A stretch of 64,000 nt of DNA, taken from contig JAWKSY010000004.1 in the NCBI GenBank assembly GCA_041402125.1, forward strand, positions 310,001 to 374,000, read 5' to 3'. This document shows, one piece after another, positions 54,891 to 63,583 of the stretch. This DNA comes from JAWKSY01 sp041402125. GTDB lineage: Bacteria; Planctomycetota; GCA-002687715; DRQF01. Position 1 is the first letter of the stretch; every line of letters begins with the position of its first letter. The translations under genes were made by a program, and so were the position numbers. The notes under the pieces are model-generated. The model made no database searches. It saw only the letters and a program-made list of their open reading frames with translations, and had not been told where the DNA came from.

Positions 54891-56510
54891 TCAGAACCAG
54901 TCGCTGAGGTCGACCTCGTCGCCGATCGCCCGGCGATCGCCGTTCGCGAGCACGAGCTCGACCTCCGTCCGGACCGCGCCCGCGCGGTCGCGCTCCTTCC
55001 GACCCTCGACGACGGCGAAGCCGCGTTCGCCGAGGAGTCCGTAGGCCGCGTGGCTCTCGACCTCGCCGCTGAAGGTGACGCAGACCCGGGAGAGCACGGC
55101 CTCCCCCTCGGGCGCGGCCTCGGCGTGGAGGATGCCCGTCACATTCCCGAGCTCGGCCCGCACCGTCGGGCTCGCGTTGATGCGGGGTAGGCGCGGAGCG
55201 AGGCGTTCGTCGCCGACGAGCCCCTGCCGCGAGTCGGCGGAGGGCGGGGGTATAGAGGCGAAGATCCCGAAGGGCGAGAAGAAGAAGGCCAGCGAGAGGA
55301 GCACGACCGCGCCGAGCGCGGCCCGGAGGGGGTTCTTGGGATCGCCGCGGGCGCGGCGGAGCCGCCCGATGCTCGACTTCGTCGCCGCCTCCGGATCCTC
55401 GGCCTCTCGCCGGCGCCGGCGCGGGATGGGCAGGAGATCGGGCCGGGCCGCCCAGAGCGCAAAGATGAGCGCCATGAGCCCGAGGACCAGCGGCAGGATC
55501 CAGGCGAGGGAACGGGCGGGACGGGGCTCGAGCTCGAGCACCGAGGAGGCCGGATCGGCGGGATCGTAGTGGACGGTCACCGCATCGCCGACGCGGAAGC
55601 GGCTCACCGACTTCTGGACTCGGGTGCGCTCGGAGTCGCGCACCGGCTCGAAGCCGATGCGGTTGCCGACGTGGCGCTTCCCCTCGACCTCGTAGGCGTA
55701 GCGGACGACGGGATCCACGCTCTCGACGAGGACCTGCCGCGTCGGCCGCCGGTACTGCACCAGGCGACGATTGACGTTGACCCTCGCGTCGATGATGACG
55801 CCCGGGGCCGTCTTGCCCTCGACCACGCCCCGCACCCCGTCGTGCCCGCCCTTCTGACGGTGGACCGAGACCGACGCGAAACCGAAGAGCATGATCGCGA
55901 CGAGGGCCAGTGGAATCCGGAGCGCGGAACCGAGCGAGGCGTCGCCGACCTCGAGGCCGACGTGTCGATCCTTGAGACCGAGGCGCCGCTCGAGGGCGCT
56001 CTCGAGGACGCGCGCTCGCGTCTCACCGGCCAGGGCCTCCCCCCCGGGCCGCTTCCGTCCCGACGCGGTGAAGCGCGCCACCGTCAGGACGCCGCCGTCA
56101 TCGAGCCGGAGCCGGACCGTCCACGTCGTCGAGTCGACCTGCGCCCCCGTCCGCTTGGTCCCCGTGAACTCCGAGCGCCGGACGAAGACCTGCCGCGCCG
56201 CGTTCGCCGGGATCCGGCGCGTGCGGAGCGGGATCCCCCAGAAGGAGGTCGTGATCCCGATCTCCTCCCCCTCGATGAAGAGGCTCCGATGCACGCCCCC
56301 GAGGATCAGCGGTGAGAGGAGGCCGATGATCACCCCGAAGGTGATGCCGCCGCCCGGAAGGCCGTCGGCGGCGCCGAGGAGGACGAACCCGACCGCCCCG
56401 ACCAGGATGACGAGGACGGACAGGAGCATGCCCGGGACCGACAGGACCGGCGTCGCGCCGGTCTCGAAGCGATCATCCCCGTCGATCGGGTCGCGCGCGG
56501 GTCGCACCAT
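54891..56510 (-). CDS. DUF3592-containing multi-pass membrane protein
   Basis: Encodes 539 aa with transmembrane segments near 24-70 (LLSVLVILVGAVGFVLLGA, FGVIIGLLSPLILG), 205-220, 345-365 (LAWILPLVLGLMALIFALWA) and 408-428 (LGAVVLLSLAFFFSPFGIF). Between them lies the DUF3592 pattern VRYAYEVEGKRHVGNRIG followed by FRVGDAVTVHYDPADPASSVL. The final 130 residues are soluble. Such proteins occur widely in bacteria without assigned function. It is not clearly in an operon. Confidence 0.78.
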   Translation of the reverse strand: MVRPARDPIDGDDRFETGATPVLSVPGMLLSVLVILVGAVGFVLLGAADGLPGGGITFGVIIGLLSPLILGGVHRSLFIEGEEIGITTSFWGIPLRTRRIPANAARQVFVRRSEFTGTKRTGAQVDSTTWTVRLRLDDGGVLTVARFTASGRKRPGGEALAGETRARVLESALERRLGLKDRHVGLEVGDASLGSALRIPLALVAIMLFGFASVSVHRQKGGHDGVRGVVEGKTAPGVIIDARVNVNRRLVQYRRPTRQVLVESVDPVVRYAYEVEGKRHVGNRIGFEPVRDSERTRVQKSVSRFRVGDAVTVHYDPADPASSVLELEPRPARSLAWILPLVLGLMALIFALWAARPDLLPIPRRRRREAEDPEAATKSSIGRLRRARGDPKNPLRAALGAVVLLSLAFFFSPFGIFASIPPPSADSRQGLVGDERLAPRLPRINASPTVRAELGNVTGILHAEAAPEGEAVLSRVCVTFSGEVESHAAYGLLGERGFAVVEGRKERDRAGAVRTEVELVLANGDRRAIGDEVDLSDWF

Positions 56511-56657
56511 CGTCTCTCCACGTCCCCCGGTGCGACCCTACGCTTTCGCGCTCCGCCCGGCCTCCCCAATATCCGCCTCGATCTCCGCCTTGACGACCCG
56601 CCCCCCGGGATCCGACGATCCTCCTTCCCGCACCCGGACCGAGACCCCGACCCCGCG

Positions 56658-58006
56658 ATGACTGACGCTCCCCCACCGGCCACCCCTTTCGATCCCGGAG
56701 GCGCTCCCCCGTCGGAGCCCCGAAGCGATTGGTGGCGCACGGTCGTGGTCGGTGCTCTCTTCCTTGCCGTCGGCGGGGCGATCTTCTGGTGGAGACGATC
56801 CGGCCCCGACGACCCTCCCCATGCCCCGGGTGCCGACCGCCCGGCCGTGACCACCGGACCGGACTCGGCCGACCTCCGCCGCGAGGAGGAAGCGCGCGCC
56901 ATGCGGGCGAGGGCCGTCGCCGAGGAAGAGTTTCGGCTTGACCCGCAACGTCTGATCGAAGCCCGCCGCGAGGCCGACCTCCTCTGGCCCGTCGATCCCG
57001 TCCACATCGACGCCCTCCACGCCTGGCGCTCGAAGTACGGCCCGCTCATCGGTCGCCGCGCCGAGCACGAACGCGCCCTCGAGCGTCTCCGGGCCCGCGG
57101 CCGGAAGGTCGTCGCGGCGGACGGCAACGAGACCTGGGACTTCGGCGGCAAAGAGGAGCTCCGCGCGCAGCACGAGGCCCTCGCGACTTTCGTCGCCGAT
57201 CTGATCGACTTCTCCGAGGGCCCGACGAGCGTTGCACAGAGCGTGGCCGAGCGCCTCGCCCTCTCGGCCGCCATCCGCCCCGCCACCATCGACAACCACC
57301 GGTTGGCCTGGCGCGCCGCCCGCACGCGCATCGCCGGACACCCGTTCTACGGCGGGTACGAGCTCGCCCCTCAGCTCGGCCTGATCCCGCTCGGCCCCGA
57401 CCCCGTCTCGGGCCTGGAGGAGTTCCTGCACCTGCTCGCACGAGGGCCTGATCCCCGTGCGCGATGCCGGAGGGCCGCATCCTCGTCACCGAGGAGCTGG
57501 GCATCGTGATGGTCCTCATCCCCGGCGGAACGCTCCGAATGCCGAGAAGGGACGCCGACCGCGCGACCTCGAACGAGCCCGGACCGATCGTGACGCTCGC
57601 CCGTTACTTCCTCTCGAAGTACGAGATGACCCAGGGCCAGTGGCTCCGCCTCGCCCACGAGAACCCGAGCCGCCACGCCCCCGGAACGGGCAACGGGGAA
57701 GACGGCTGCCCGATCGACCTCCGCCATCCCGTCGAGAACGTCACCCGGCTCGAGGCCGCGACGCTCCTCGCGCACTTCCGCCTCGATTTGCCGACCGCGG
57801 CGCAATGGGAGCACGCGGCCCGCGCCGGTCGCGAGGAGTCTCCCGTGCCGGATCTCCTCGCCCGTCCCGTCGCGGTCGGCTCAGGCTCCGGCTCTCGCAA
57901 TGCCTGGGGTCTCTTCGACCTGGCCGGTAACGTCGACGAGTGGACGAGCGAGGACGCGGCGCGCAAACGGCCTCGTCGGGGCAGGCCGGCGGCGGCGATC
58001 CAGTGA
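56658..58006 (+). pseudogene. Membrane-anchored FGE-sulfatase-domain protein, frameshifted and shortened
   Basis: The first frame (ATG at 56658) gives a short cytoplasmic tail, a TM helix (VVVGALFLAVGGAIFWW), a coiled-coil-like linker and PLGPDPVSGLEEFLHLL. The typical continuation EGLIPVRDA is readable in a second frame. The FGE-sulfatase domain proper reads from about 57464 in a third frame: GRILVTEELGIVMVLIPGG, FLSKYEMTQGQWLRL and HPVENVTRLEA. The domain jumps from EHAARAGREE to NAWGLFDLAGNVDEW, missing about 60 residues present in intact members, and ends in a low-complexity tail. Multiple indels plus a deletion indicate real decay. Confidence 0.7.
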
Positions 58007-58130
58007 GTCCGAGGGCGCCGATTCTCGCCGGCGGACACCCTCTGACCTCCCCGGCGCGGGAGGGCGTCCTTTCACGCAGTCCTCGGACGCGAGCTTTGAT
58101 CGTTCGTCGGAATCTGTGCCCGACCGCGGA

Positions 58131-58429
58131 TCAGACCACGCTGCAGGAGTGCACGACCCGTCCTTGCGAGTCGAGGAACTCGATGGGCCCCGGCGGGGTG
58201 ACGTCGGCGCCGTCGATCTTGTACTCGAACTCGCCGCCGGGAAGACTCCGGACGGTGACGGTGACGATGGCGCCACCGACCTTCACGTCGAGTCCCTGGG
58301 ACATCACCTTGAGATAGTCGACACCTTGGGGGTCTGCGGCTACTGCCGGAGCTCCTCACTCTTGCTGACGGGGCCTCGCGCCCGATCCTTCAGTGGACCG
58401 TGAAGGAAGTCGTCGGCCTTCGATTTCAT
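58131..58429 (-). pseudogene. Small broken gene of unknown function
   Basis: A 29-codon frame from ATG 58429 (MKSKADDFLHGPLKDRARG ...) stops at TAG 58340. The coding signal then continues in another frame as VAADPQGVDYLKVMSQGLDV and ends at TGA 58131 after IEFLDSQGRVVHSCSVV. Joined by one indel it would be a protein of about 100 aa. Alternatively the second part is a separate 57-aa gene starting at 58304. The start overlaps an upstream frame ending FAGSEADADTT in ATGA manner. I do not recognise the product. Confidence 0.4.
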
Positions 58430-59173
58430 GTCGTATCAGCGTCCGCCTCGCTCCCGGCGAACCTGTCGATCGCCTTGTCGACGTCGTCCTCGCCTAGACC
58501 TGGAGGTACTCCTGCAGCTTCCTGACGAACGGGATCTCATCGCCGTTTGAATAGCGAGGGTTGCGCCCGCGGCGCGCAGCGCTCGCGGCACTGCGACTGT
58601 CGCCTCTCCTCGCGGCAACGGATGAAGAGGGCTCTCGTCAGTTCGTCCACGTAGTTACCTGTGCCTTCGCCCAGAGGACGACGTCGTGGGTCGTCCATCG
58701 TTCGACGGGAATGTGCAGGGCAGGGTTGATGATTCTGGAGCGCCGCCGCCGGCGTCACGGGAGACTTTCGCTCGAGGCGGGTCCAGATCTCCCGCGCCTG
58801 AGGCCGACCAGACGAGGCCAACCAGAAGCTCGCTGTCGCCCATGTCAGCCAGGACCACCGGCGACGGGACTCCCCGCCTCCACGCGCTCCGAGAGCCGCA
58901 GCAAACAGGGGCCACATCGGATGATGTGAGCCGTCAGGTTCTTATTGTGAAGTCTCCGGCGGCGAGGCAGACACGCCAAGATCTCCTCCTCCGCCGGGCA
59001 CTCGATCCAACCTTTCCCTCCTCAGTCGCCATTCTCTTTGATCCTCTGCCGCCCAACCGGGCCGGCGGCGCCCTTGGCGCAAAATCTCCCGAGGGAATCT
59101 GCCTCCCGCGCGACCGTCCGCGGGAGGCGACCAGACATCCGGGGCCGGGGTTCTCCCGACCCCACGGATCAGC
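58430..59173. other. Non-coding or heavily decayed region
   Basis: No intact gene is supported over these 744 bp. Minus-strand fragments look protein-like but lie in different frames: VVLADMGDSELLVGLVW, HIPVERWTTHDVVLWAK, GNYVDELTRALFIRCREER, DEIPFVRKLQEYLQ and LGEDDVDKAIDRFAGSEADA. They read in one direction, so an old minus-strand gene or genes broken by several indels is likely. No family was recognised. Confidence 0.45.
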
Positions 59174-59812
59174 CTACGACGAGTCCGTCGCCCCGGGCTC
59201 GTCATTCCCGTCTCCGGGGGCGATTCGGCCGTCGTCACCCCCATCGGAGGCTCGCGGCCCCTCGATCATCCGACGCAGTCGATGGGTGATCTCGCGGATG
59301 CGGCGCCTCGCGCCGTCTCGGGAGAGCCTCCCGAACATCCCGCTCTTCGCGAGGGAGCGGTAGCTGGAGCCGAGGGCCCTCATCTGGAAGAGCAACCGAT
59401 CCTCGTCGGAGAGCTCATCGAGCACGGTCTTCAGGTCTTCCGGCCCGCCGCCGGGATTCGAGGCTGGCTCGAGATCCCCCAGGCTCACACCGCCCTTCGA
59501 CGCCCCGGTCGCAAGCGTGGACGCCGCGTTCTTCAGCGAGGTCACGAGGTAGCGCTCGGCCTCGTCGGGCCCCTCGAGCTCCGCGATCCTCAGCCAGCCC
59601 TTCCGGTCCTTCTCGAAGAGCTTCAGGAAGAGGTGGGAGACCACGTCCTCGGCCGCCACGCTCGGCGGCAGGAGCATCGAACGGATGCGATTCTCGGCCC
59701 AGGCCCGGAGCTGCCTCCAGCTCTCGGACGCATCGTCGGCCGGCGGGCTCGAGGCGAGCGCGGCGCCCAGCAACTGCGCAACGGTGCGTGCGCCCTCTCC
59801 CGGCTTCTCCAC
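59174..59812 (-). CDS. ECF-type RNA polymerase sigma factor
   Basis: Encodes 212 aa from a GTG (VEKPGEGAR); the open frame extends to an ATG at 60001, but a -35/-10 pair lies between, so the shorter form is preferred. Region 2 is visible as LPPSVAAEDVVSHLFLKLFE near 55-75. Region 4 appears as LLFQMRALGSSYRSLAKSG followed by RRRIREITHRLRRMI near 160-195. The Asp/Ser-rich acidic tail is unusual. Planctomycete genomes are rich in ECF factors often regulated by Ser/Thr kinases. No anti-sigma gene is adjacent. Confidence 0.75.
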   Translation of the reverse strand: MEKPGEGARTVAQLLGAALASSPPADDASESWRQLRAWAENRIRSMLLPPSVAAEDVVSHLFLKLFEKDRKGWLRIAELEGPDEAERYLVTSLKNAASTLATGASKGGVSLGDLEPASNPGGGPEDLKTVLDELSDEDRLLFQMRALGSSYRSLAKSGMFGRLSRDGARRRIREITHRLRRMIEGPRASDGGDDGRIAPGDGNDEPGATDSS

Positions 59813-59894
59813 TGCCCGCTCTCGGCCGGTGCCCCACTCGCCCTTCGATGGCCTGAAATCGCCCTCGCGCCACCGGCCGGAGACGCGAGTCGCA

Positions 59895-59923
59895 CTCGTA
59901 TCAGGTGACCTCCGGGCTGTCAA
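59895..59923 (-). promoter_or_regulatory. Candidate sigma-70-type promoter of the ECF gene
   Basis: On the minus strand TTGACA (59918-59923) and TACGAG (59895-59900) are separated by exactly 17 bp, upstream of the GTG start of the sigma factor. The -35 is perfect; the -10 matches only three of six positions. Confidence 0.4.
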
Positions 59924-59981
59924 TTCGGGTGGGCCGGCGAGGGTGGCGGCGGCCGCCTTTCGTTTGCCCCAGACCCTCAGC

Positions 59982-61145
59982 TCAGGCCTGTGTCCCTTCA
60001 CTCAGGATCGCGAGGTACGCATCGTAGACAAAGACCCGATTGCGCTGCTTGCCCGTCAACTCACGCACGATGTTCAAACTCATCAGCGCCTTGAGGGCCC
60101 GGGAAGCCGTGGGAAACGAGATGCCCGCGCCCTTCGCCAGGCCGTCGATCGTCATCAGCGGCCGATGACGCAGGATCGCGAAGGCACGTTGCGCACTCCC
60201 GGCCGCGCGACGGGTCTCCAGGATGCGCTTCTCGTCGGTGTCGAAAAGGGCGAGCAACCGGCGGGCCGTGGAGACGGCGCCCTCCGCCGTCTGAAGGATG
60301 CCTTCCAGCGCGAAGTCCAGCCACGCTTCCCAGTCACCGTCCTCGCGCACGGCGTCGAGCAGACGGTAGTACTCGGCTCGGTGCTGCTTCAGGTAGAGAC
60401 TCAGATAGAGGAGCGGCTGGTGCAGCACGCCTTCCTGGTGCAGGATGAGAGCGATCAGAAGCCGCCCCGTGCGGCCGTTGCCGTCGAGGAAAGGGTGGAT
60501 GGTCTCGAACTGGACATGCGCCAGCGCGGCCTTGATCAGCGCCGGGATCTCGGGGTCATGCAGGAACCGCTCCAACGCGGCCATGCACTCCGCGATCTGT
60601 TGCGGAGGTGGCGGCACGAATTGCGCGTTTCCGGGTCGGGTGCCGCCGAGCCAGTTCTGGCTGCGTCGGAACTCGCCGGGATCCTTGTCGGCGCCTCTAC
60701 CACGGGCCAGCAGCTTGGCGTGAATCTCCCGCAAGAGCCGGTTCGAGAGAGGTAGCCCTCCGGCCCTGTCGCCGAGCCGCGCCAGACCGTGCTCCATTGC
60801 GGCGACGTAGTTGGAGACCTCGACGACGTCGTCGAAGGGCACTCCGGGCGCTTCTTCCATCTCGAACAGGAGCAGATCGGACAAGGACGATTGGGTGCCC
60901 TCGATCTGCGAGGACAGCACGGCCTCCCGCCGCACGTAGGCGTAGAGAAACAACTCCGGCTCGGGCAGCAGCGCGGAGACGCCGTCCAACCGGCCGCAGG
61001 CCAGGAGCGCGCGCTCCAGAAGCGCCTGTCGGGCCGGAGTCAGCTCCAGGGGCGGGACCGGTGGCAGCGGCGCGGGCACGAAGGCTCGCACCGCCTCGCC
61101 ACCCGCGCTGGTGGTCTCGAACTGTCCGGTCCTGCCCCGCTTCAT
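59982..61145 (-). CDS. Fic-family AMP transferase with winged-helix C-terminus
   Basis: Encodes 387 aa, starting MKRGRTGQFETTSAGGE, a usual N-terminus of this branch. The N-terminal inhibitory-type helix carries VLSSQIEGTQSSLSDLLLFE near 80-100. The catalytic Fic motif is complete: HPFLDGNGRTGRLL near 202-215. The C-terminal 70 residues form a winged helix (MTIDGLAKGAGISFPTASRALKAL). Fic enzymes transfer AMP to Tyr/Thr of target proteins; here the wHTH suggests the protein also binds DNA, probably its own promoter. No antitoxin gene is adjacent. Confidence 0.93.
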   Translation of the reverse strand: MKRGRTGQFETTSAGGEAVRAFVPAPLPPVPPLELTPARQALLERALLACGRLDGVSALLPEPELFLYAYVRREAVLSSQIEGTQSSLSDLLLFEMEEAPGVPFDDVVEVSNYVAAMEHGLARLGDRAGGLPLSNRLLREIHAKLLARGRGADKDPGEFRRSQNWLGGTRPGNAQFVPPPPQQIAECMAALERFLHDPEIPALIKAALAHVQFETIHPFLDGNGRTGRLLIALILHQEGVLHQPLLYLSLYLKQHRAEYYRLLDAVREDGDWEAWLDFALEGILQTAEGAVSTARRLLALFDTDEKRILETRRAAGSAQRAFAILRHRPLMTIDGLAKGAGISFPTASRALKALMSLNIVRELTGKQRNRVFVYDAYLAILSEGTQA

Positions 61146-61187
61146 CCGTTCTGTCCTGCTGCCGCTCGTGGAATAGCGCGAACCACA

Positions 61188-61215
61188 ATTAACGAGTAGG
61201 CCATTCATTAACAAG
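61188..61215 (-). promoter_or_regulatory. Candidate operator for Fic autoregulation (direct repeats)
   Basis: On the + strand, ATTAACGAG (61188-61196) and ATTAACAAG (61207-61215) are two 9-mers with eight identical positions, spaced 19 bp (about two helical turns). They lie 43-70 bp upstream of the Fic start, in the only AT-rich stretch nearby. They are good candidates for binding by the winged helix. Confidence 0.5.
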
Positions 61216-61491
61216 CAGCCATCAAGATGCCACGACGGCAGCTTCTCGGGTCTCGAGGGGGTGGTCTGCGATCGAACGTATCGACGCTGACCGGCCGACT
61301 GGCGCAACGAACCCGGTGGGTCTGAGACGTCGCCGGCCGGGAAGAGCCCGAGCCGCGCCCGAACCCAAGTCGTATTCACAGCATGATCTTGCGATACCCC
61401 GGGCTGCGGCCGGAGCGCGGCTGCTCGATGGGCATGTTCACCGCCCAGCGAATATTGCCGGTGACCTCATCATGCGACCAATTCCATGATA

Positions 61492-61507
61492 TTTACTGTT
61501 CAGTAAA
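61492..61507 (+). promoter_or_regulatory. Inverted repeat upstream of the AbiEi-like pseudogene
   Basis: TTTACTG-TT-CAGTAAA is a perfect palindrome in an AT-rich stretch, close to the start of the broken AbiEi coding signal. AbiEi-type antitoxins repress their own operons through inverted repeats, so this could be its operator. The rest of 61216-61491 shows no gene. Confidence 0.45.
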
Positions 61508-61514
61508 ACTCACG

Positions 61515-62580
61515 CAGAAGCCGAGTGATCCCGAGGCGAGGCGAAGATGCAAACCGAACGACTCCGGAGAGTTTCAGGACGCACTCGTCGCGATCCCGGG
61601 CATCGAGGTCACGAGCCTCCGGGCCGGGAAGGGCGATCGAAGAGCATCGAGCGATGCCCTGGTCGCCATCTCGGTGTGAACGGGCGCGACTTCGTTCTCA
61701 GTCGAAACCAAGAAGACCGTCTTCTCGCGACGTGAAGCAGGTGCGGATGCCGGACCCACCCCGGGAAGCCTCCATGTCGTGATCGCCGAGTCAGTCTCGC
61801 CGGCGCGCGCGAGCCTTCCAGCGTCGGGGGATCGGCTACTGGGATTCGGGCGGCAGTCTCTTCCTCGTCGCCTCCGGCCTCTTCGTCCTGGATCGATCGG
61901 GCGATCCCGAAGACGCTCGAGCGAGCCCAACGCTCGCTGTTCACCGGCTGCCGGGCCCAGGCGATCCTCGCGATGCTCGAGGTCGCCGACGAGTGGGTGA
62001 ATGTCCGCGAGATCTCGGCGAAGTCCGAGTCTTGAGGCCGACCATCTCCCAGGTCAGCGACGATTCCGAAGCGCGAGGGCTCGTGGACTCGGGGCGCCGG
62101 CCCGAACAAGCAGCGCCGGGTCTCTTCCCTGGTGAGCTCCTCGACGCCTGGTCTTCCGCCCAGGCCTCGAAACGCAAGATCGTTCCCTGGAGGTTCTTCG
62201 TCCCGGGTTCGAAGTGGACCGCGCTCGCCGCGGAGCTTGCCCGGGAACCTCGAGCGGCGAGGAGTCAGCTTACGGCCTGTGCGCGGCCAGGCGGCGGCCC
62301 AGCGATATCTTCGCCGTTCCTCGAGAGCTACTCCGTCGTCAGCATTCGGGCGTTCGAGTCGCCGCCGTCTCGGAGGCTCGAGAGCCTCGGGCCCGCGAGG
62401 TCGACGAGGGTGCGAATCTCGAGGTCATCACGACCAGGCCGGAGGACGACTTCACTCATCGCGAGAGGGTCGGCGACGCCCGGCTCCTCTGCCCCATCCA
62501 GGTCTACCCCGACCCGGTACGAGACAAGGGGAGGTCCTCTCGAACCGCAGAACACCCGCCGCGAGCGGATCGGATTCTGA
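61515..62580 (+). pseudogene. AbiEi-family antitoxin, broken by several frameshifts
   Basis: Coding traces follow one colinear protein in shifting frames. First comes RTHSSRSRASRSRASGPG/DALVAISVNGRDFVL, then VETKKTVFSRREAGA and VVIAESVSPARAR, then FQRRGIGYWDSGGSLFLVAS. This is the endonuclease-like N-domain of actinobacterial-type AbiEi proteins, which usually read LLRERGVGYLDLTGN. Then come a winged-helix part (AQRSLFTGCRAQAILAML, EVADEWVNVREISAKSE, ISQVSDDSEARGLVDSG), LLDAWSSAQASKRK, and DEGANLEVITTRPEDDFTHR. It ends near the HPPRADRI codons. At least five indels are required, and no full frame exists. The downstream broken NTase gene is the expected partner. Confidence 0.65.
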
Positions 62581-62629
62581 TGGATAAACCCGGTCCAGGG
62601 ACGGCCACTCCAGGGATGTGACCGAGGAC

Positions 62630-63440
62630 TGCGCCATGTCCTCGTCACTCTCCTGCGCCATCTCGGTCCCTGGCGCAGGTCCGTCTATCTCGTCGGAGGA
62701 TCCCACCCCGGTACATCGTCAAGCTCGCCGAGGGCTCGCGGCCGCCGCACGTGGGCTCCTGGACGTCGATCTGCTGATCGATCAGTGAGGGTCTCCGACG
62801 ATGTCGCGGCCTACGACACCCTCGAGGAGCAACCTCAAGCGCCTCGGCTTCGAACGCGCGACGAACCGCACCGGCGCGAAGCTCTCCCGGCGCTGGCAGA
62901 TCCGCACGAAACGCGGCAACCTGATCGCCCTGACCTCCTCTCGGAGTCCCCTGATGTCCCGGGAGGCGCCGTCATGGCCTCTCCCGACCCGGGCACCGTC
63001 TCCGCGCTCAACGTCCCGCGCTCATCACTGGTCTTCGTTCACCATGAGGAGTCCGCGAGACCTCGAACTCCTCGGTGAGGACGGCCTCGCCGAGGTCGTC
63101 GTCCGACACGCGGACATCGTCGGCGAGGTCTGCCTGAAGGCTCTCTCCTTCGACGACCGGGCCGAGCGGAAAGACGCCTACGACATCATCTACTGTCTTC
63201 GAATACACTCCCCGGATGAGACCGGCTTTCAAGCGGCCCTCGAGGGTCCGCGAGGAGAAGACATCGCGACGGCCCTCGCGATCCTCCGGCGGCGCTTTCG
63301 TGGTCCGGACCCCGACCGCGCCCATCTCCTGGACGGCCCGGTCGCGGTGGCGAAGTTCGAGCTCGGCGAGGACGACGACGCGGCCTCGCGAGAACGTCGG
63401 GCCCTCCGAGCAACGCGAGGTGGCGGCCGCCGTCGCCTGA
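62630..63440 (+). pseudogene. AbiEii-like nucleotidyltransferase toxin, broken by frameshifts
   Basis: Fragments in successive frames match a minimal nucleotidyltransferase: a LLDVDLLID strand near 62757, VSDDVAAYDTLEEQ, then NLKRLGFERATNRTGAKL, LDLLSESPDVPG, and GLAEVVVRHADIVGEVCL. The last is followed by KALSFDDRAERKDAYDIIYC, the characteristic lysine and DAYD signature of the AbiEii/AbiGii-like C-domain. The frame then ends in ENVGPSEQREVAAAVA. In intact type IV systems this enzyme is the toxin and the preceding AbiEi protein its antitoxin. At least four frameshifts make it non-functional as read. Confidence 0.6.
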
Positions 63441-63583
63441 CTCCTCGGTCCGCTCGACTGACTCGGGCACCACCCGTGGGAAACCGCCTCGGAGTCCACT
63501 CACCACGCGCCCGAAGCGCGGACGGGTCGAACGACTCGACCTTCCGTCCGACGCCCTTGACGCCTCTCCCTGGCGCTCCGTCC

